This document shows, piece after piece, positions 31,881 through 42,646 of a DNA stretch of 64,000 bases. The number at the start of each line of letters is the position of its first letter. The stretch's first letter is position 1. This stretch comes from Tuctoria greenei. Its lineage: Eukaryota > Streptophyta > Magnoliopsida > Poales > Poaceae. Both the position numbers and the translations under genes were made by a program. Below the pieces are notes generated by a model. It was not told the DNA's origin. It saw only the letters and a program-made list of their open reading frames with translations, and made no database searches. The stretch is from assembly GCA_036927565.1 (NCBI GenBank), contig JAYESD010000005.1:154462023-154526022 (forward strand). Direction: 5' to 3'.

Positions 31881-34388
31881 CAGGTCGGGCGTCGGGGTAG
31901 ATCTTCAGATTGTGCTCAATCACTTCCCTGGGGATCCCAGGCATTTGTGACGGTTGCCAGGCAAATACATCAACGTTAGCCCGGAGGAAAGTGATGAGCG
32001 CGAGTTCCTATTTGTCGTTCCATCCCCCCCGATATACGGGTGGTTTGAGCAGCATCGGAACCAATTTGGACGACTTTGACGGGAATGTCGGTGTCGCCGC
32101 TTGGCTGCACTCGAGGTGCAGAAGTCGAGCCTCGTTGATGAATGCTCAGGGGTTTTGGAGCTTGCTCCTGCATGGAGTTCTTCCAGTGCAGTTACTCCGG
32201 CAGTACGATCTCCGTGGATCCGGAGAACGCCCACTGGTGTTGGCATTTTCAACACCAGATAACCATAATGAGCAGCTGCCATGAATTTGTACAGGGCAGG
32301 CCTTCCCAAGATGGCATTGAAGGGTAAGTTGATCTGAGCGACGTCAAAGACCAACTTCTCGGTGCGGTATTTCTCCCGTGTCCCGAAGGTAACGGGGAGA
32401 GTAATAGCTCCGAGTGGGGTAATGGCCCCGGACCTACTCCGGAGAAAGGTCGCGAGGGTGGAGATCCGAAGGTCGGAGCTGAAGCTTAGTGAAAGATTCA
32501 AAGCTAATGAGGTTTAGCCCCGAACCTCCGTCTACCATGACATGGTGGAGCTGGATGTTATTGATGGTAGGAGATACCATCAAAGTAACTGACCTGCTCC
32601 AACCATGCTCCGAGGGCAATCCGAAGCATCAAAAGTGATGGCTGTTTCCATCCACTTCCGATGAGGTTCCGGCCTGACTGTAGGAGCTACAGTGGCCATA
32701 TCCCGACGCATAGTCTTGATGACACGACGAGAGGTGATATCCCATGATTTACCAAAAATGGTGTTCATGGTCTTCCGACGCTCGTTGTCAGAGACGTCAG
32801 AATCATCATCGACTGAGGTGTAAATGGCCTTCAGGACCTTTTTGGGATCCTGAAATCCTAACTCCTCTTCAGCCGGAGCTTCGTTGACTTTTGCTTTCCT
32901 TCCCTCTGTCGGAAAGGAGATTCTTCTCGGCGCTTGTTGTAGCGCTCGATAAGGTTTTGGACCTCCCGGCAGTCTTCCAAACTGTGGCTGCCCGTTTTGT
33001 GAATGGGCACCACACTTTGGGTTTGCCACCGTCTTCAGAAGATGATCGAGGTCGCTTCTCGGGGCGTGGCCTCCGGCCACCCGGAGTTGCAGCAGCTGCA
33101 ACGGTGGATGTGCCGGCTGACAGCTTCTTCTTGCCATTGGTCTTCTTTTTCTTCTTGCCACCCCTGGAGGTAGCGCTTCTTCTTTGGAGGATTTCTTGTG
33201 ACCCTCTGAGGTTGGTTTGGAGTGCATCTCACGGCCCTCCGCAGCTCTGGCACATTTATCAGCCAAGCTGAAGAGTTCCGTGATGCTGATGATCTCCTTG
33301 ATCGCCAGTTTCTCCAACATCTTCTTGTCCCGTACACCCTGTCTGAATGCCACAATGACAGAGGCGCTAGAGATAGAAGGGATAGTGTTTCGTACCTGAG
33401 AGAACCTCTGGATGAATGATCGCAAGGATTCTCCCCCTTTTTGCATGACCGCAAAAAGGTCTAGTTCAGTGCCTGGTCGGGTGTATGAACTCCCGAAGTT
33501 GGCGGTGAACTGCCGGCACAGCTCCTCCCAACTGTTGATAGAGTTGGGTGGAAGGCTCATAAACCAGGACCTGGCGGTCCCAGTAAGGCCACTGGAAAAT
33601 AATTGGCCATCACGGCCTCGTTTCCTCCAGCTGCCAAGATTGCAGTGGAGTAGATCTAAAGAATTCGGCGGGATTGACAGTCCCGTCAATTTTTATTTCT
33701 GGCAGGTGAGGCCGGAACTTCTGTGGCCACCTAACCATGCGCAGGTGCATGGCCAGAGCTGAACAGCCTCCTCCTACTCCTTCAAGAGTAGAAAGGTCCT
33801 GAGCTTCCCGTCTTTCACGAGCACGCTCAATATGGACTCGGCCATCTTGTTGACGGTATCGGCGATCAAGCTCCGCCCGGAGGTCATGAGTTGAGAGCCT
33901 GGATACCGTGTGAGTGCGTCGTGCTTCGGAGGGCAATGACGTCACTTGTTGCGATGCAGCACGTCTCCTGCTATTGGAAACGTGCGGACCAAGTCTTCCA
34001 GACAAAGTCCGCTGCTGCGACGGGGCTCGTCCTGAAGGAGGAAGACCCTGGTTGCTGAGGCGTTCGGCTGCAGCTGCAACCAAGTGTTCCACGTCAGCCC
34101 TCCACTGTTCCAGGGCATCCCGGGATGCATCCGGAGGTGGTGGGCATTGGAGAAGAGCACGCGTTGCATGGAGCGCGTGTTCCGGGTTGTCATGATTTGC
34201 CGACGCAGTAATTGATGCCGGCGCACCATCACGTTGCCCAGCATGATTTGCTGGAGGAGACGGTGGTGGTGGGAGTGTGACTCCTGCTGGTGCTGAGGCT
34301 CCTGCTGGTGGCTGCCTATTTGAGGGATTGCCCCCAACAGCCTGAGCAGCAGGTTGACCGTTGGATGATCAGCAGCTGAGTTCACCAT
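31881..34388 (-). pseudogene. Element C gag and protease
   Basis: The start ATG is at 34388 (MVNSAADHPTVN), 40 bases inside the primer site. Gag runs through ARSWFMSLPPNSINSWEEL (about 33550) and a lysine/arginine-rich stretch. The protease motif MVDGGSGLNLISF lies near 32540, followed by GRPALYKFMAAAHYGYLVL near 32300. At least three frame changes separate these blocks (near 33600, 33200-32990 and 32440). Confidence 0.88.
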
Positions 34389-34403
34389 TCTCAAAATCTC
34401 AGG

Positions 34404-34427
34404 TGCCCCCCTACCTGGCGCGCCAAC
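34404..34427 (-). promoter_or_regulatory. Primer-binding site of C
   Basis: On the minus strand GTTGGCGCGCCAGGTAGGGGG begins next to the LTR. The TGGCGCGCCAGG core contains a 10-base palindrome. It is not tRNA-Met; I suspect tRNA-Arg but cannot confirm. Confidence 0.8.
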
Positions 34428-35258
34428 TGTCGGTGGTTTGAACCGGCAGATCTCCCTACACTACTAAAGTGATAGGGGAGTTTGATGTTCGGTGTGGGAG
34501 CGCGGAGATTCAAGAAGGTGAGTAGGAAATGACACAGGAGACACAAGAGTTTACGTGGTTCGGGCCGCCTGAGCGTAATACCCTACTCCACGGGTGTGTT
34601 GGTGTTGTATTAGCTGTATGAGCTTGTGTTGAGTGTCAATGGCGTGTGTGTCCCTGAATGTGTCGTCGGCCTGTCCTTTTATAATACAAGGGCAAGCCGT
34701 TACAAGTTAGCCTGGCCCGACATGTGGCCCCGGCGGTTACTAGTATTGATACACGTTTAATTGCTCTTAATGACCCTGTAACGGGCTTTGACAGCACCGT
34801 TACTGGTGTTAAGATCGTCCATTTAAGTGTCATTAATATGGCATTAATGACACTTAATAGGGTCTTGAAGTCCTTGATTCTCCTTTGAAGATCCGGAGCC
34901 GTTGCAGGATCTTCCGGAGGTTAGGGGCTGAAGGTTCGACGATTGGACACGTGGCAGCTCTGGAGCATATTGTGGGAACAGGGAGCTCCGGAGCTACCTG
35001 ACACGTGTCAGGTCTGGAGCTTCTCTCGGTCTGGGGTTGAGTCCGGAGGTGCCATTTCAGTACATGGCCCGGAGCTTCCCCCTTGTGGGCGGTAGCTCCG
35101 GTTTGATAGTACACGTGGCGACTTGGATTAACCATGTTGGAGAAGCGGGTCCGGTTATCTCTGACATGTGGGCCTCCGAAGGTTTTCAAATCAAGTAGAT
35201 GACTTTTCTTGGAGATCTTTGTAACCTCAAGGGGTGTACGGTTTCTAGGGTACCGACA
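34428..35258 (-). repeat. 5' LTR of C
   Basis: TGTCGGTGGTTTGAACCGG to AGGGTACCGACA in plus orientation, 831 bp, partner of 22219-23052. Minus-strand TATA box near 34676-34684. Confidence 0.95.
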
Positions 35259-35263
35259 GACCC
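35259..35263 (+). repeat. Target-site duplication of C, right copy (GACCC)
   Basis: Matches 22214-22218. The RNase H of B continues from here. Confidence 0.92.
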
Positions 35264-36987
35264 CTTCTCCATCAAACCCTAAGAGCCACAGTGAGCAGAA
35301 ACCAGAACCCAAAGTTTTGGTATTCACCGAGCGTCACTGGACCCTCTACTTCGACGGCTCCGTGCAAAAGGAGGGGGCCGGAGGTGGAATCCTTCTCCTG
35401 GCTCCGACTGGGGAGAAGGTCAAGTACATGGTACACATTGATTTCAAGGCAACCAACAACATGGCGGAGTATGAAGCTCTCATCTATGGACTCAAGGTGG
35501 CACTATTTTATGGTGTCAAATAGCTGTTGGTAAAGGGAGATTCACAACTCATCATCAAACAAGTCAAAGGTGAATGTTCCCGCAACAATCCCCAGCTAGC
35601 TGCTTATCTCCTTGAAGTCCAGAGGCTTCAAAAGGACTTGAAGTCCTGGATCTCCATCATGTTCAGCGTCTTCATAACGATAAAGCCGACGAACTCTCGA
35701 CGAAAGCCTCAACCGGAGCTCTGGCTCCTGACGAAATCTTTGTCCGGAGGTTGTCAAAACCAACAGCTCATCCTGCCGAACTGAGCAAAGGGGGCGAGAC
35801 CAGCACCTCGAAGCTAGCGGTCCTGATGGCCTTGTTTCCAAGGCGTCCACCAAGGATCGTAGGTGCTGTCGGGAGCTCCGATCACCCAGCATGCAAGACT
35901 CAGAAGCTCAAGTTAGCTCTGATGCATGGATCTCAGAGATCTAGAGCTACTTGAAAGACAACATCATTCCTGAAGACGATGTAACCACTGACCGGATTGT
36001 CAGATTGGCTAAAAGATACACATTGGTAGAAGGGGATCTCTACCGACGTGGTGCCAACGGCATCCTAATGCGGTGCATTACAAGGGAAGAAGGCCGCGAG
36101 CTCCTCGCGGAAATCCATGGAGGCAAGTGCGGGAACCATGCTTCTTCTCGCACGCTGGTCAGTAAAGCCTTTCGGCATGGTTTTTACTAGCCGACAACAC
36201 TTCAGAATGCGATAGAGCTAGTGAAAAAATGTGAAGTGTGCCAGTTCCACGCAAAAAAGATTCACACACTGGCTCAGTCACTACAAATGATGCCTCCTAC
36301 ATGGCCATTCGCTGTGTGGGGGCATGGACATCTTGGGACCTTTCCCAAAAGCTATCGGAGGTTACAGGTTCCTGTATATCGCCATCAACAAGTTCACTAA
36401 GTGTCGGAAGCAACTCCAGTTGTGACAATCAACAAGAAATCAGCAATCAAGTTCTTAAAGTCCATTATATGCAGATTTGGAGTTCCGAACAAAGTCATAA
36501 CTGACAACGGAATTCAATTTACAAGTGCTGCATTTCAAGAATATTGCGAAGACCTCGACATTCAACTTAGCTACTCCTTTGTAGCTCACCCAGCAAGTAA
36601 TGGACGAGCCGAGAGAGCAAATGTAGAAATATTAAAGGGACTCAAGACGTGCACGTACGAGCGCATAAAAAAGTATGGAGCCAATTGGATTGAAGAGCTT
36701 CCGTCCACACTATGGGCGTATAGGACAGTACCTAACCGGTCAACTCGGGAGACTCCATTCTTCCTGGTGTACAGAGCTGAAGCAGTCCTTCCTCCGGAGA
36801 TCACCTTGGGGTCCCTCCAGGTCTGGACCTTCGACGAAGCCACGTAGGACCAGCTTCGGCGTGAAGACCTTGACCTCGTCGACGAAGGAAGGTGCCAAGC
36901 AGCTATTTGGAATGCATGTTATCGCCAAAGCACTCCGGCGCTATCATCAAGGCATGTGCGCAACGGACAACTCGAGGAAGGCGACCT
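35264..36987 (+). pseudogene. Element B RNase H and integrase
   Basis: RNase H motifs are WTLYFDGS (about 35338) and NMAEYEALIYGL (35458). A TAG at 35521-35523 after YGVK is shared with A. The integrase zinc domain (GGKCGNH, KCEVCQ) is interrupted by TAG in place of the Trp codon at FYWP (near 36189). An extra G near 36318 shifts the frame at WGMD. The core resumes with ITDNGIQFTS and NGRAERANVEIL at 36500-36630. It ends in the assembly gap after NGQLEEGD. Confidence 0.88.
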
Positions 36988-37087
36988 NNNNNNNNNNNNN
37001 NNNNNNNNNNNNNNNNNNNNNNNNNNNNNNNNNNNNNNNNNNNNNNNNNNNNNNNNNNNNNNNNNNNNNNNNNNNNNNNNNNNNNNN
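36988..37087. other. Assembly gap of exactly 100 N
   Basis: A run of 100 N, the usual placeholder for unknown length. The left side ends in the integrase C-terminal tail and the right side starts in the antisense-gene tail. In C the same two points are about 1.75 kb apart, and in A about 1.6 kb. Confidence 0.98.
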
Positions 37088-38613
37088 ATCGCGTCGAGTT
37101 TGCTGCCAGCAGAGCCAAGTGCCACCAGCGTCTGGTCCAGCTCCTGCACTGGGTCCTCCGGGCGTACTGGACTGAAACCAAGAGGCACAAGGGCCCTGTA
37201 CGCACGTCCCAGGAAGTCCCATACCATCAGGGATTCGGTTGCCTTCAAGCTCTGCAGCTTTTCCAGTGACCTCCGGGCGGCTGCTAGCTCCGAACTCTCT
37301 CGAGCAAGGCATTCCACCACTTTGGCATGTTGCTGCATACTTTCAGCAACCTGCTTCTCGCGGTTGGTTAGCTTTTTCTCCCAAAGGTGGATGCGGTTCC
37401 GCCGTTCGGCCAGATCCTTCTCCCTGCCTCTCACCTTCCCTTCCCTAGTGGCAACGTCATCTTATCTTTTCGAGAGATCCTGCTCCATCTTCTAGTACTT
37501 CTTCTTTTCATCTTCACTCCACCACTCAAACTTCTTTGACCAATCCGCCAAATTCTGTTCACCCATAATCAACTTCTGGGTGACTTCCGCCCCTCTTTTT
37601 ACAATATCCTCCTGCTGCTCTAGGAGCTTTTCTTCCCTTGCCTCCAGGTCCGCCCGACACTTTAGGAGAACCTCGTTCAATTCATTAAGGTTTTCGTGAC
37701 ACTCATCAGCAGCATCACGCCTCTCCTTGGCTTGCTCAAGGATTTCCCTGGAGTTAGCGTCGAGCGCCCGGATGACAGTCTCCTTCTCCTCAAGCAGCTT
37801 ATCCTAGTACTCTAATCGGGCCTTCTCCCTCTTTATCCACTCCTTCTGGTTTGCTAGCCTCGTCTGGGCAAGCCTGGTCTCAAAATGGAGTCTGTTGCGC
37901 CAACGCCTCAAGGTGTTGCGCTCCTCCTCTAGGGCTTTGCTCTCATGGTTGAAGGCGAGTTGGACCTGTCGGAGACTGGAGCAGGCATTGTCTATGGACA
38001 ACACCAGAGGGATAGCTCCGGACCTACTGGGACCATCTCTGCAAGCTCTAGAGGATTCTCCATTACAAAAATAGGGTCCCACTCTACAAGAGAGGACCCT
38101 TGAGCTTCTGCGGCACTGGGGCCGCTCTCGAGAAGCCCTTCCGCAGCAGCAGAGGAAGAACCCACTGGGGGAACTCCCACCTCCGGAGCAGAAGTTGAAG
38201 GCACTGCTTCAGGGTCTTCGGTCGCTGGCTAGGAAGGTGGAGGACCCGTTGCCACCTCTTCAGGCAGCTCCGGCTCTAGTTCAGCTACCTCCACGGCAAT
38301 AGCAGGGGCTTCATCTTGGGCCTCTACCATCGCTGGCTCAGACGCTGTCACGTCAGCTTCTTCTGGTTCAACGACCGGAGCTTCAGGCATCTCCGGCTCA
38401 ACTGCCGGACCTTCAACTGCTTCTTGCACAAGGGTCGGAGCTTCAGTGATTTCTGGCCTAGTGGCCGGAGCTTCAATTACCTTTGGATCAGCGGCCAGGG
38501 CTTTGACGACTTCTAGCTCAAAGGCTAGAACTTCCGGCATCACCGGTGCTGGAGCATCAGCCTCCACTACCGTCGCCATGGGTACATCTTCGACTTCTCC
38601 CCTGTCGTCCAGC
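37088..38613 (-). pseudogene. Antisense gene of B, 3' portion
   Basis: The minus strand encodes a Pro/Glu/Ala-rich repeat region (units like EAPAVEPEMPEAPVVEPE, 38230-38580), then SIDNACSSLRQVQLAF and REKARLEY, then a long coiled coil (REKDLAERRNRIHLWEKKL). A TAG follows RLEY at about 37805, the same position as in C. Another TAG follows EKKKY (37495) and a TAA lies near 37463. The N-terminal domain is missing because D interrupts at about 38614. Confidence 0.85.
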
Positions 38614-39320
38614 TAAAAGTCGCCTAGAGGGGGGTGAATAGGCAATAATACCTTAAATGCCTTAATCAAACGAGAATAAATTCCTGAGGTCGGACTTGTC
38701 TGGACAGGGCCGGACTAGTCCGCTCAGCACAGGGTAAAAATCTAAAAACTTGCTTTCTACAGGTTATTTGCGGAATTTAAGTTCACCAAAGAGATATGAA
38801 ATGTGTGGTAAACTAGTAAATTTCAGATTGTGAAGTTAAGACACTTAGATCACAAGTTTTCAATAATGATCAATGTGAAGAGCAATATGAGCAATAAGAA
38901 CCTAATAGCGATACTAGTGATCACAAAAAGTAAAAGACAAGTGAGACAAGATTTATCCTGTGCTTCAGCTCTACGAAGAAACCTACATCCACGTTGAGAA
39001 GTCCACACAAGGACCTGATCTCACTTGACCCTTCTCTCACCAAGCCACCACAATGGCCGGCTTGTATTCCACTATATCAATGGGTAATCACCAAGTTTGA
39101 TGGGGTTGCTTACAGGTTGAGGCTCCCACAAATCAAAACAATGAGGAGCACACAGAGCTCAACTCACACAAGCCACAAAACACAACACAATGTGCAAGAG
39201 ATCAAACCGAGAGCCAAAGCGCGATGGTCTTCCTTTACTCTACTCCCCAAACCCTAATCTCTTCAAGATTTGCTCTTAAGGGGTTAGTAGGACGAGTAGA
39301 GGGCTTTGGAAGGCTCTAGG
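38614..39320 (-). mobile_element. Element D (Sirevirus-like Ty1), outer LTR part
   Basis: Begins AAAAGTCGCCTAGAGGGGGGTGAATAGGC, matching in form the LTR end of F (AAGGATCGAATG..AAGAGGGGGGGTG). It carries GGACTTGTCTGG and CCGGACTAGTCCG palindromes near 38693-38722. The LTR of D is split by element E at 39321 and continues at 51263. No coding sequence is seen. Confidence 0.7.
39316..39320 (+). repeat. Target-site duplication of E, left copy (CTAGG)
   Basis: CTAGG directly precedes TGTAACACCC of E and recurs at 51258-51262. Confidence 0.94.
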
Positions 39321-39885
39321 TGTAACACCCTAAATTTTCGCATCTTGCATTGCATACATAATCATGCATTAACCATTAGTAGGATAAATGAAAAATAATA
39401 AAACATGCATCTACAAATATGTGTAGCAAAAAGAAGAAAAAGAAAATAATAGTTATAGCCTAAAACTTGTAATAGGGAATAAGTATAAAAATAATAATAA
39501 TAATAATATATATATAAATGTATATAAATAATATATATAATAATATATGAAAATAAATAAAATATTAATATTAATAATATACATTATAATAATAATAAAT
39601 AATAAATATATAACATGAAATATATATATGTAATATATATATAATAAATTATATAATAAAAAAGAGTATAAAAAAGGTAAAATAAATAAATATAAATTAT
39701 AAAATAATAATAATACTAAATAAAAAAAAAGAAAAAAAAGAAAAAAAGGGGGGGCCAACCCGGCGGCCAGGCCAACCGGCCCAGCCGACCGAGCGGCCTC
39801 GCCCCACCGCGCCCGTGCCCGGGCCCCACGCCACCCCGCCGCCTGCTCCCGGCCCACCCGGCCGAGCCGCCAGGCCGCCCCGCCC

Positions 39886-39919
<34 letters not shown>

Positions 39920-40167
39920 CTAACGCGACGCCCGCCCCGGTCCCCCCCCCCCCCCCCCCCCCGCCTCGATCGCCTCCCCCGAGCCGCTCCGCCCCGGACT
40001 CCCTCCCGCGTACGCGCGGATCCCGCTCCCGCGCCGTACGCACCCGCCCCCGATTTTCCCGCTCCTGCCTCCGATTTTTCCCGGTCTCGCCCGTCGTAAC
40101 GCGCCCGCCTCCAATGCCGCGTATCCCGCGGCCGCCCCGTACCGAGTCGGTACCGTCCCGCCGCCCC

Positions 40168-40175
40168 TATATTAA
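40168..40175 (+). promoter_or_regulatory. TATA box of E 5' LTR
   Basis: TATATTAA in CGCCCCTATATTAAGGAACC. The copy in the 3' LTR is at 49195-49202. Start of transcription is expected near 40198. Confidence 0.72.
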
Positions 40176-40197
40176 GGAACCGAAGCCCCACGATGTC

Positions 40198-40447
40198 GCC
40201 GCCAACCACGAAGGAAGCCGCCGGAACAGAGGAAAAAAAAAGGGAGTCCAGAGAGCTGCGCCCAGGGAAGAAAAAAAAAGAGAAAAAGAAGGGGAAGAAG
40301 AGGAAGAAAAAGAGGAGGGCCCCACCGTTCGCCGGAGATCGTCGCCGACATCGCGCCGCCGTCGTCGTGCCGCCGAAGGACTGCTGCGCCATCCACTTCG
40401 TCTACGCGTCGCATTTGTTCCGCGACCGTCAAGCCGTCAGATCTACG
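40198..40447 (+). other. Predicted first leader exon of E
   Basis: From the expected start site to a donor-like ATCTACG|GTAGGA there is no ATG in about 250 bases. The sequence is purine-rich (long A/G tracts). It would join to 40727. Confidence 0.4.
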
Positions 40448-40726
40448 GTAGGATATGTTCCCGATGCGAATTTTAGCGATCATATTGAATCTGATAGGCG
40501 TAAATTGATTTTAGTTGCACCATAATTTTATTTTCAGCAGCATTAATCCACCCTAAAACCCCCGTAAACTCATATGAACACGTATGAACTACTCGCATCT
40601 AATTAATAAACAACTGTAGTAAATTAATTATTAAATTGTTCATGCATGCATGTCATTGCATGTTGATTATTTTGTGTGCATTATGTTGAATTTTATATGT
40701 TCTCTTGTATGTATGATCACGCGTAG

Positions 40727-40810
40727 AGGAACGTGCTCAAGAGGCTGCATACGAGGATTTCCAGAACCAAGACTTCGAAGCGCTTGAGCAACCCCATCCG
40801 CCGGAGCAAG
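40727..40810 (+). other. Predicted second leader exon of E
   Basis: 84 bases after the acceptor GCGTAG, ending GAGCAAG|GCAAGT, a very good GC-type donor. It has no ATG. It aligns with 6163-6231 in X, which has the same boundaries and a length also divisible by three. From here RNA could be joined to AG|ATG at 42647 or 43805. Confidence 0.42.
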
Positions 40811-41900
40811 GCAAGTGTCCTTGAAGCATATTGATCCTGTTTTCAAATAAATGTTTTGTTTGCGAACTTGCATGCTTGTGTCAAATTGATGGGAATCCTA
40901 TGGTAGGAAGTTTACTAGTTTTGTTTGACCACCCTTGTCACCTGGGATATAAGGTAGAGAGTCGGGAAGGGTTTTTACCTTTTGCTTCGCTTAATTAATT
41001 GGGATGGCAAACAACACTACACATTTAATTATGCACCAATGATATTCTGGTCAATGTGAACTGGTCAATACGATGGGTGATCTAATCAAGCATGGTTATG
41101 TGGATGGGTTGGTTGTTATGGTGGTTTGCTTGCCTTAGATCTAAGGACCGGTTCATGCGAGAATATGCCAGGTCAACAGTGCCACCACAAGGCCAAGTAT
41201 GGGTGCGGCGTAGCTGAATAATTAGGAGTGCTGCTAGTATTGTATGGACCATTGGATGGCGCGGGGAATGGGAGTCGAGGAGGACTGCCCTGGGATCCGC
41301 ATGGCACACGAGGGGGCCCGTGGGTGGGAGAATAGAGATTCAAGCCTGCCGGTGAAACCTTAGTGGGCCCGTACATACTAGTAGTCCCTTTTGAAAGGCT
41401 ATTTTGTGATCTCTTGGCCACACACCTACGGAAGTGTGAGATGGCATAACGGAGGTTTCTTAGTCATCGAAAGGTGATGAAATCACAAACATGTGGGTAA
41501 AGTGGTACAACCTCTGCAGAGTGTTAAAAACTATCATGATAGTCGTGCTCCCGGTTATGAGCGCCTGGATGACCTACATGATTAGAGTTGGAATTGGGAT
41601 TTGGGATGGTTATGGTTGGTTAATGGTTATGATTGGTTTATGGTTATGGTTTGGTAATGGTTATGGTTTATGGATAGGGTCATGGATATGAAATTGAGTT
41701 ATGGTAATTGGACATGGATAATGGTGATGTTGGCAATAATCGGATATGGTTTATATTTTGTTAATATGATGGTTATGATGGGATTTGTTTCACATAGACA
41801 TAGTATAACGCTTTCCAAATGTTTTACTGTACTTTTCAGCACTTAGCCATTATTACATTCGTCGTTTGAATAAGCCACATGTCATACTTTCCACACTTGC

Positions 41901-41919
41901 TGAGTACGACATGTACTCA
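41901..41919 (+). other. Conserved LTR hairpin of E (5' LTR)
   Basis: TGAGTAC GACAT GTACTCA, a perfect 7-base stem, followed by a C run (11 here, 7 in the 3' LTR). It is embedded in a block of about 60 bases that is nearly identical to X. Confidence 0.7.
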
Positions 41920-42236
41920 CCCTTGCAATCCCCCCCCCCCAACAGCTACTGGAGACAATTGAGAGTACCCTGAGGATCACGTGGAGTACTAGGTTGCGTA
42001 CCGCCGTCAATTGCCTGTGGATTGGAGTCGTGTTGCTTAGTTTATTTTCCGCTGCAATTATTTAGAGTTTTATCATTCGTGAACTATTGGATTATTGTAA
42101 TAAAGTACTTATTTATTAGTTAAGACGTGGTTAAATTCTGTATATCATTTGTGATGCAACCGTATATGTGTGATGAACTTCCTGGGCACACATATGCGTT
42201 ACGCTTGGTTCATATTCGGAACCGGGTGTCACAAAT

Positions 42237-42249
42237 TGGTATCAGAGCC
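42237..42249 (+). promoter_or_regulatory. Primer-binding site of E (tRNA-iMet)
   Basis: TGGTATCAGAGCC, three bases after the LTR end, as in X. Confidence 0.93.
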
Positions 42250-42646
42250 GCGTTGACCGTAGGACGCAAGCCTAGGTAGAATGGACACTCTAGAGCACTT
42301 AGGAACACTCTTCTAATCTGCTATTTTCGAAAAAAATTTCTGCTGTTTTGTTTCCCTTATTTTCAGCTGCAAAAAGTATTGATCACTGCTGCGTTTTTGG
42401 TAAAAATTTTCAGAAGTGAGCAATATTAAGTGCTGCTGTTTTGCTGCTAAAATTTTCGCGAAAAAGGTGTGTTTTGCTGCTGTTATGTGTGGGTAAAATT
42501 ATTGTGTTAATTGCTGTATTTTTTCTCTTTATTTTTCGTTCTTTTGGAACCGCCGCACCGCTCTTTTTCCGCCGTTTTAGCTGCTGAAATTTTCAGATTT
42601 GTATTTCGTTATTTCTTTTCCTCTAATGTATTCTTGTTTTCTGTAG
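42250..42646 (+). other. Leader between primer site and the H3-like gene
   Basis: No gene is seen. After 50 bases shared with X, the sequence becomes T-rich with degenerate repeats of GCTGCTG..AAATTTTCAGA (near 42380-42450 and 42580-42600). It ends in a pyrimidine-rich tract and CTGTAG directly before the ATG at 42647, which looks like a 3' splice site. Confidence 0.6.

Larger units (their letters stand above)
22219..35258 (-). mobile_element. Element C, complete Tat-type Ty3 retrotransposon
   Basis: A 13.0-kb insertion with two LTRs, primer site, gag, protease, RT, RNase H, integrase on the minus strand, and an antisense gene on the plus strand before the 3' LTR. The duplication is GACCC, in the RNase H of B. 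I count about 30 differences between the 831-834 base LTRs, roughly 3.5 percent, mostly transitions. It is the best preserved Tat element here, with only a handful of frameshifts. The integrase catalytic glutamate is mutated. Confidence 0.95.
35264..38613 (+). mobile_element. Element B, 3' part
   Basis: Continuation of B after insertion C: the rest of RNase H, integrase, an assembly gap, and the antisense gene on the minus strand. It ends at about 38613, where the Sirevirus-like LTR of D begins inside the antisense gene. Confidence 0.88.
39321..42233 (+). repeat. 5' LTR of E
   Basis: TGTAACACCC to GGGTGTCACA. U3 has an AT-rich part (39480-39740), then a GC-rich, poly-C part (39750-40140). 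TATATTAA is at 40168-40175. The section from about 40727 to the end aligns with the LTR of X, but the U3 does not. Hairpin 41901-41919 is followed by 11 C. Lysine/arginine-rich frames around 40114-40525 lie in the leader and are not convincing genes. Confidence 0.95.

Noticed and set aside
39453..40392. Gly-rich minus-strand frames over the E LTR
   Set aside because: They are translations of poly-C and GC-rich repeats into Gly/Arg runs, with low-complexity Ile/Tyr tails from AT repeats.
40114..40525. Basic frames in the E LTR leader (repeated at 49141-49552)
   Set aside because: They come from purine-rich low-complexity sequence, and the ATGs lie at or before the expected start site. No homology is recognised.
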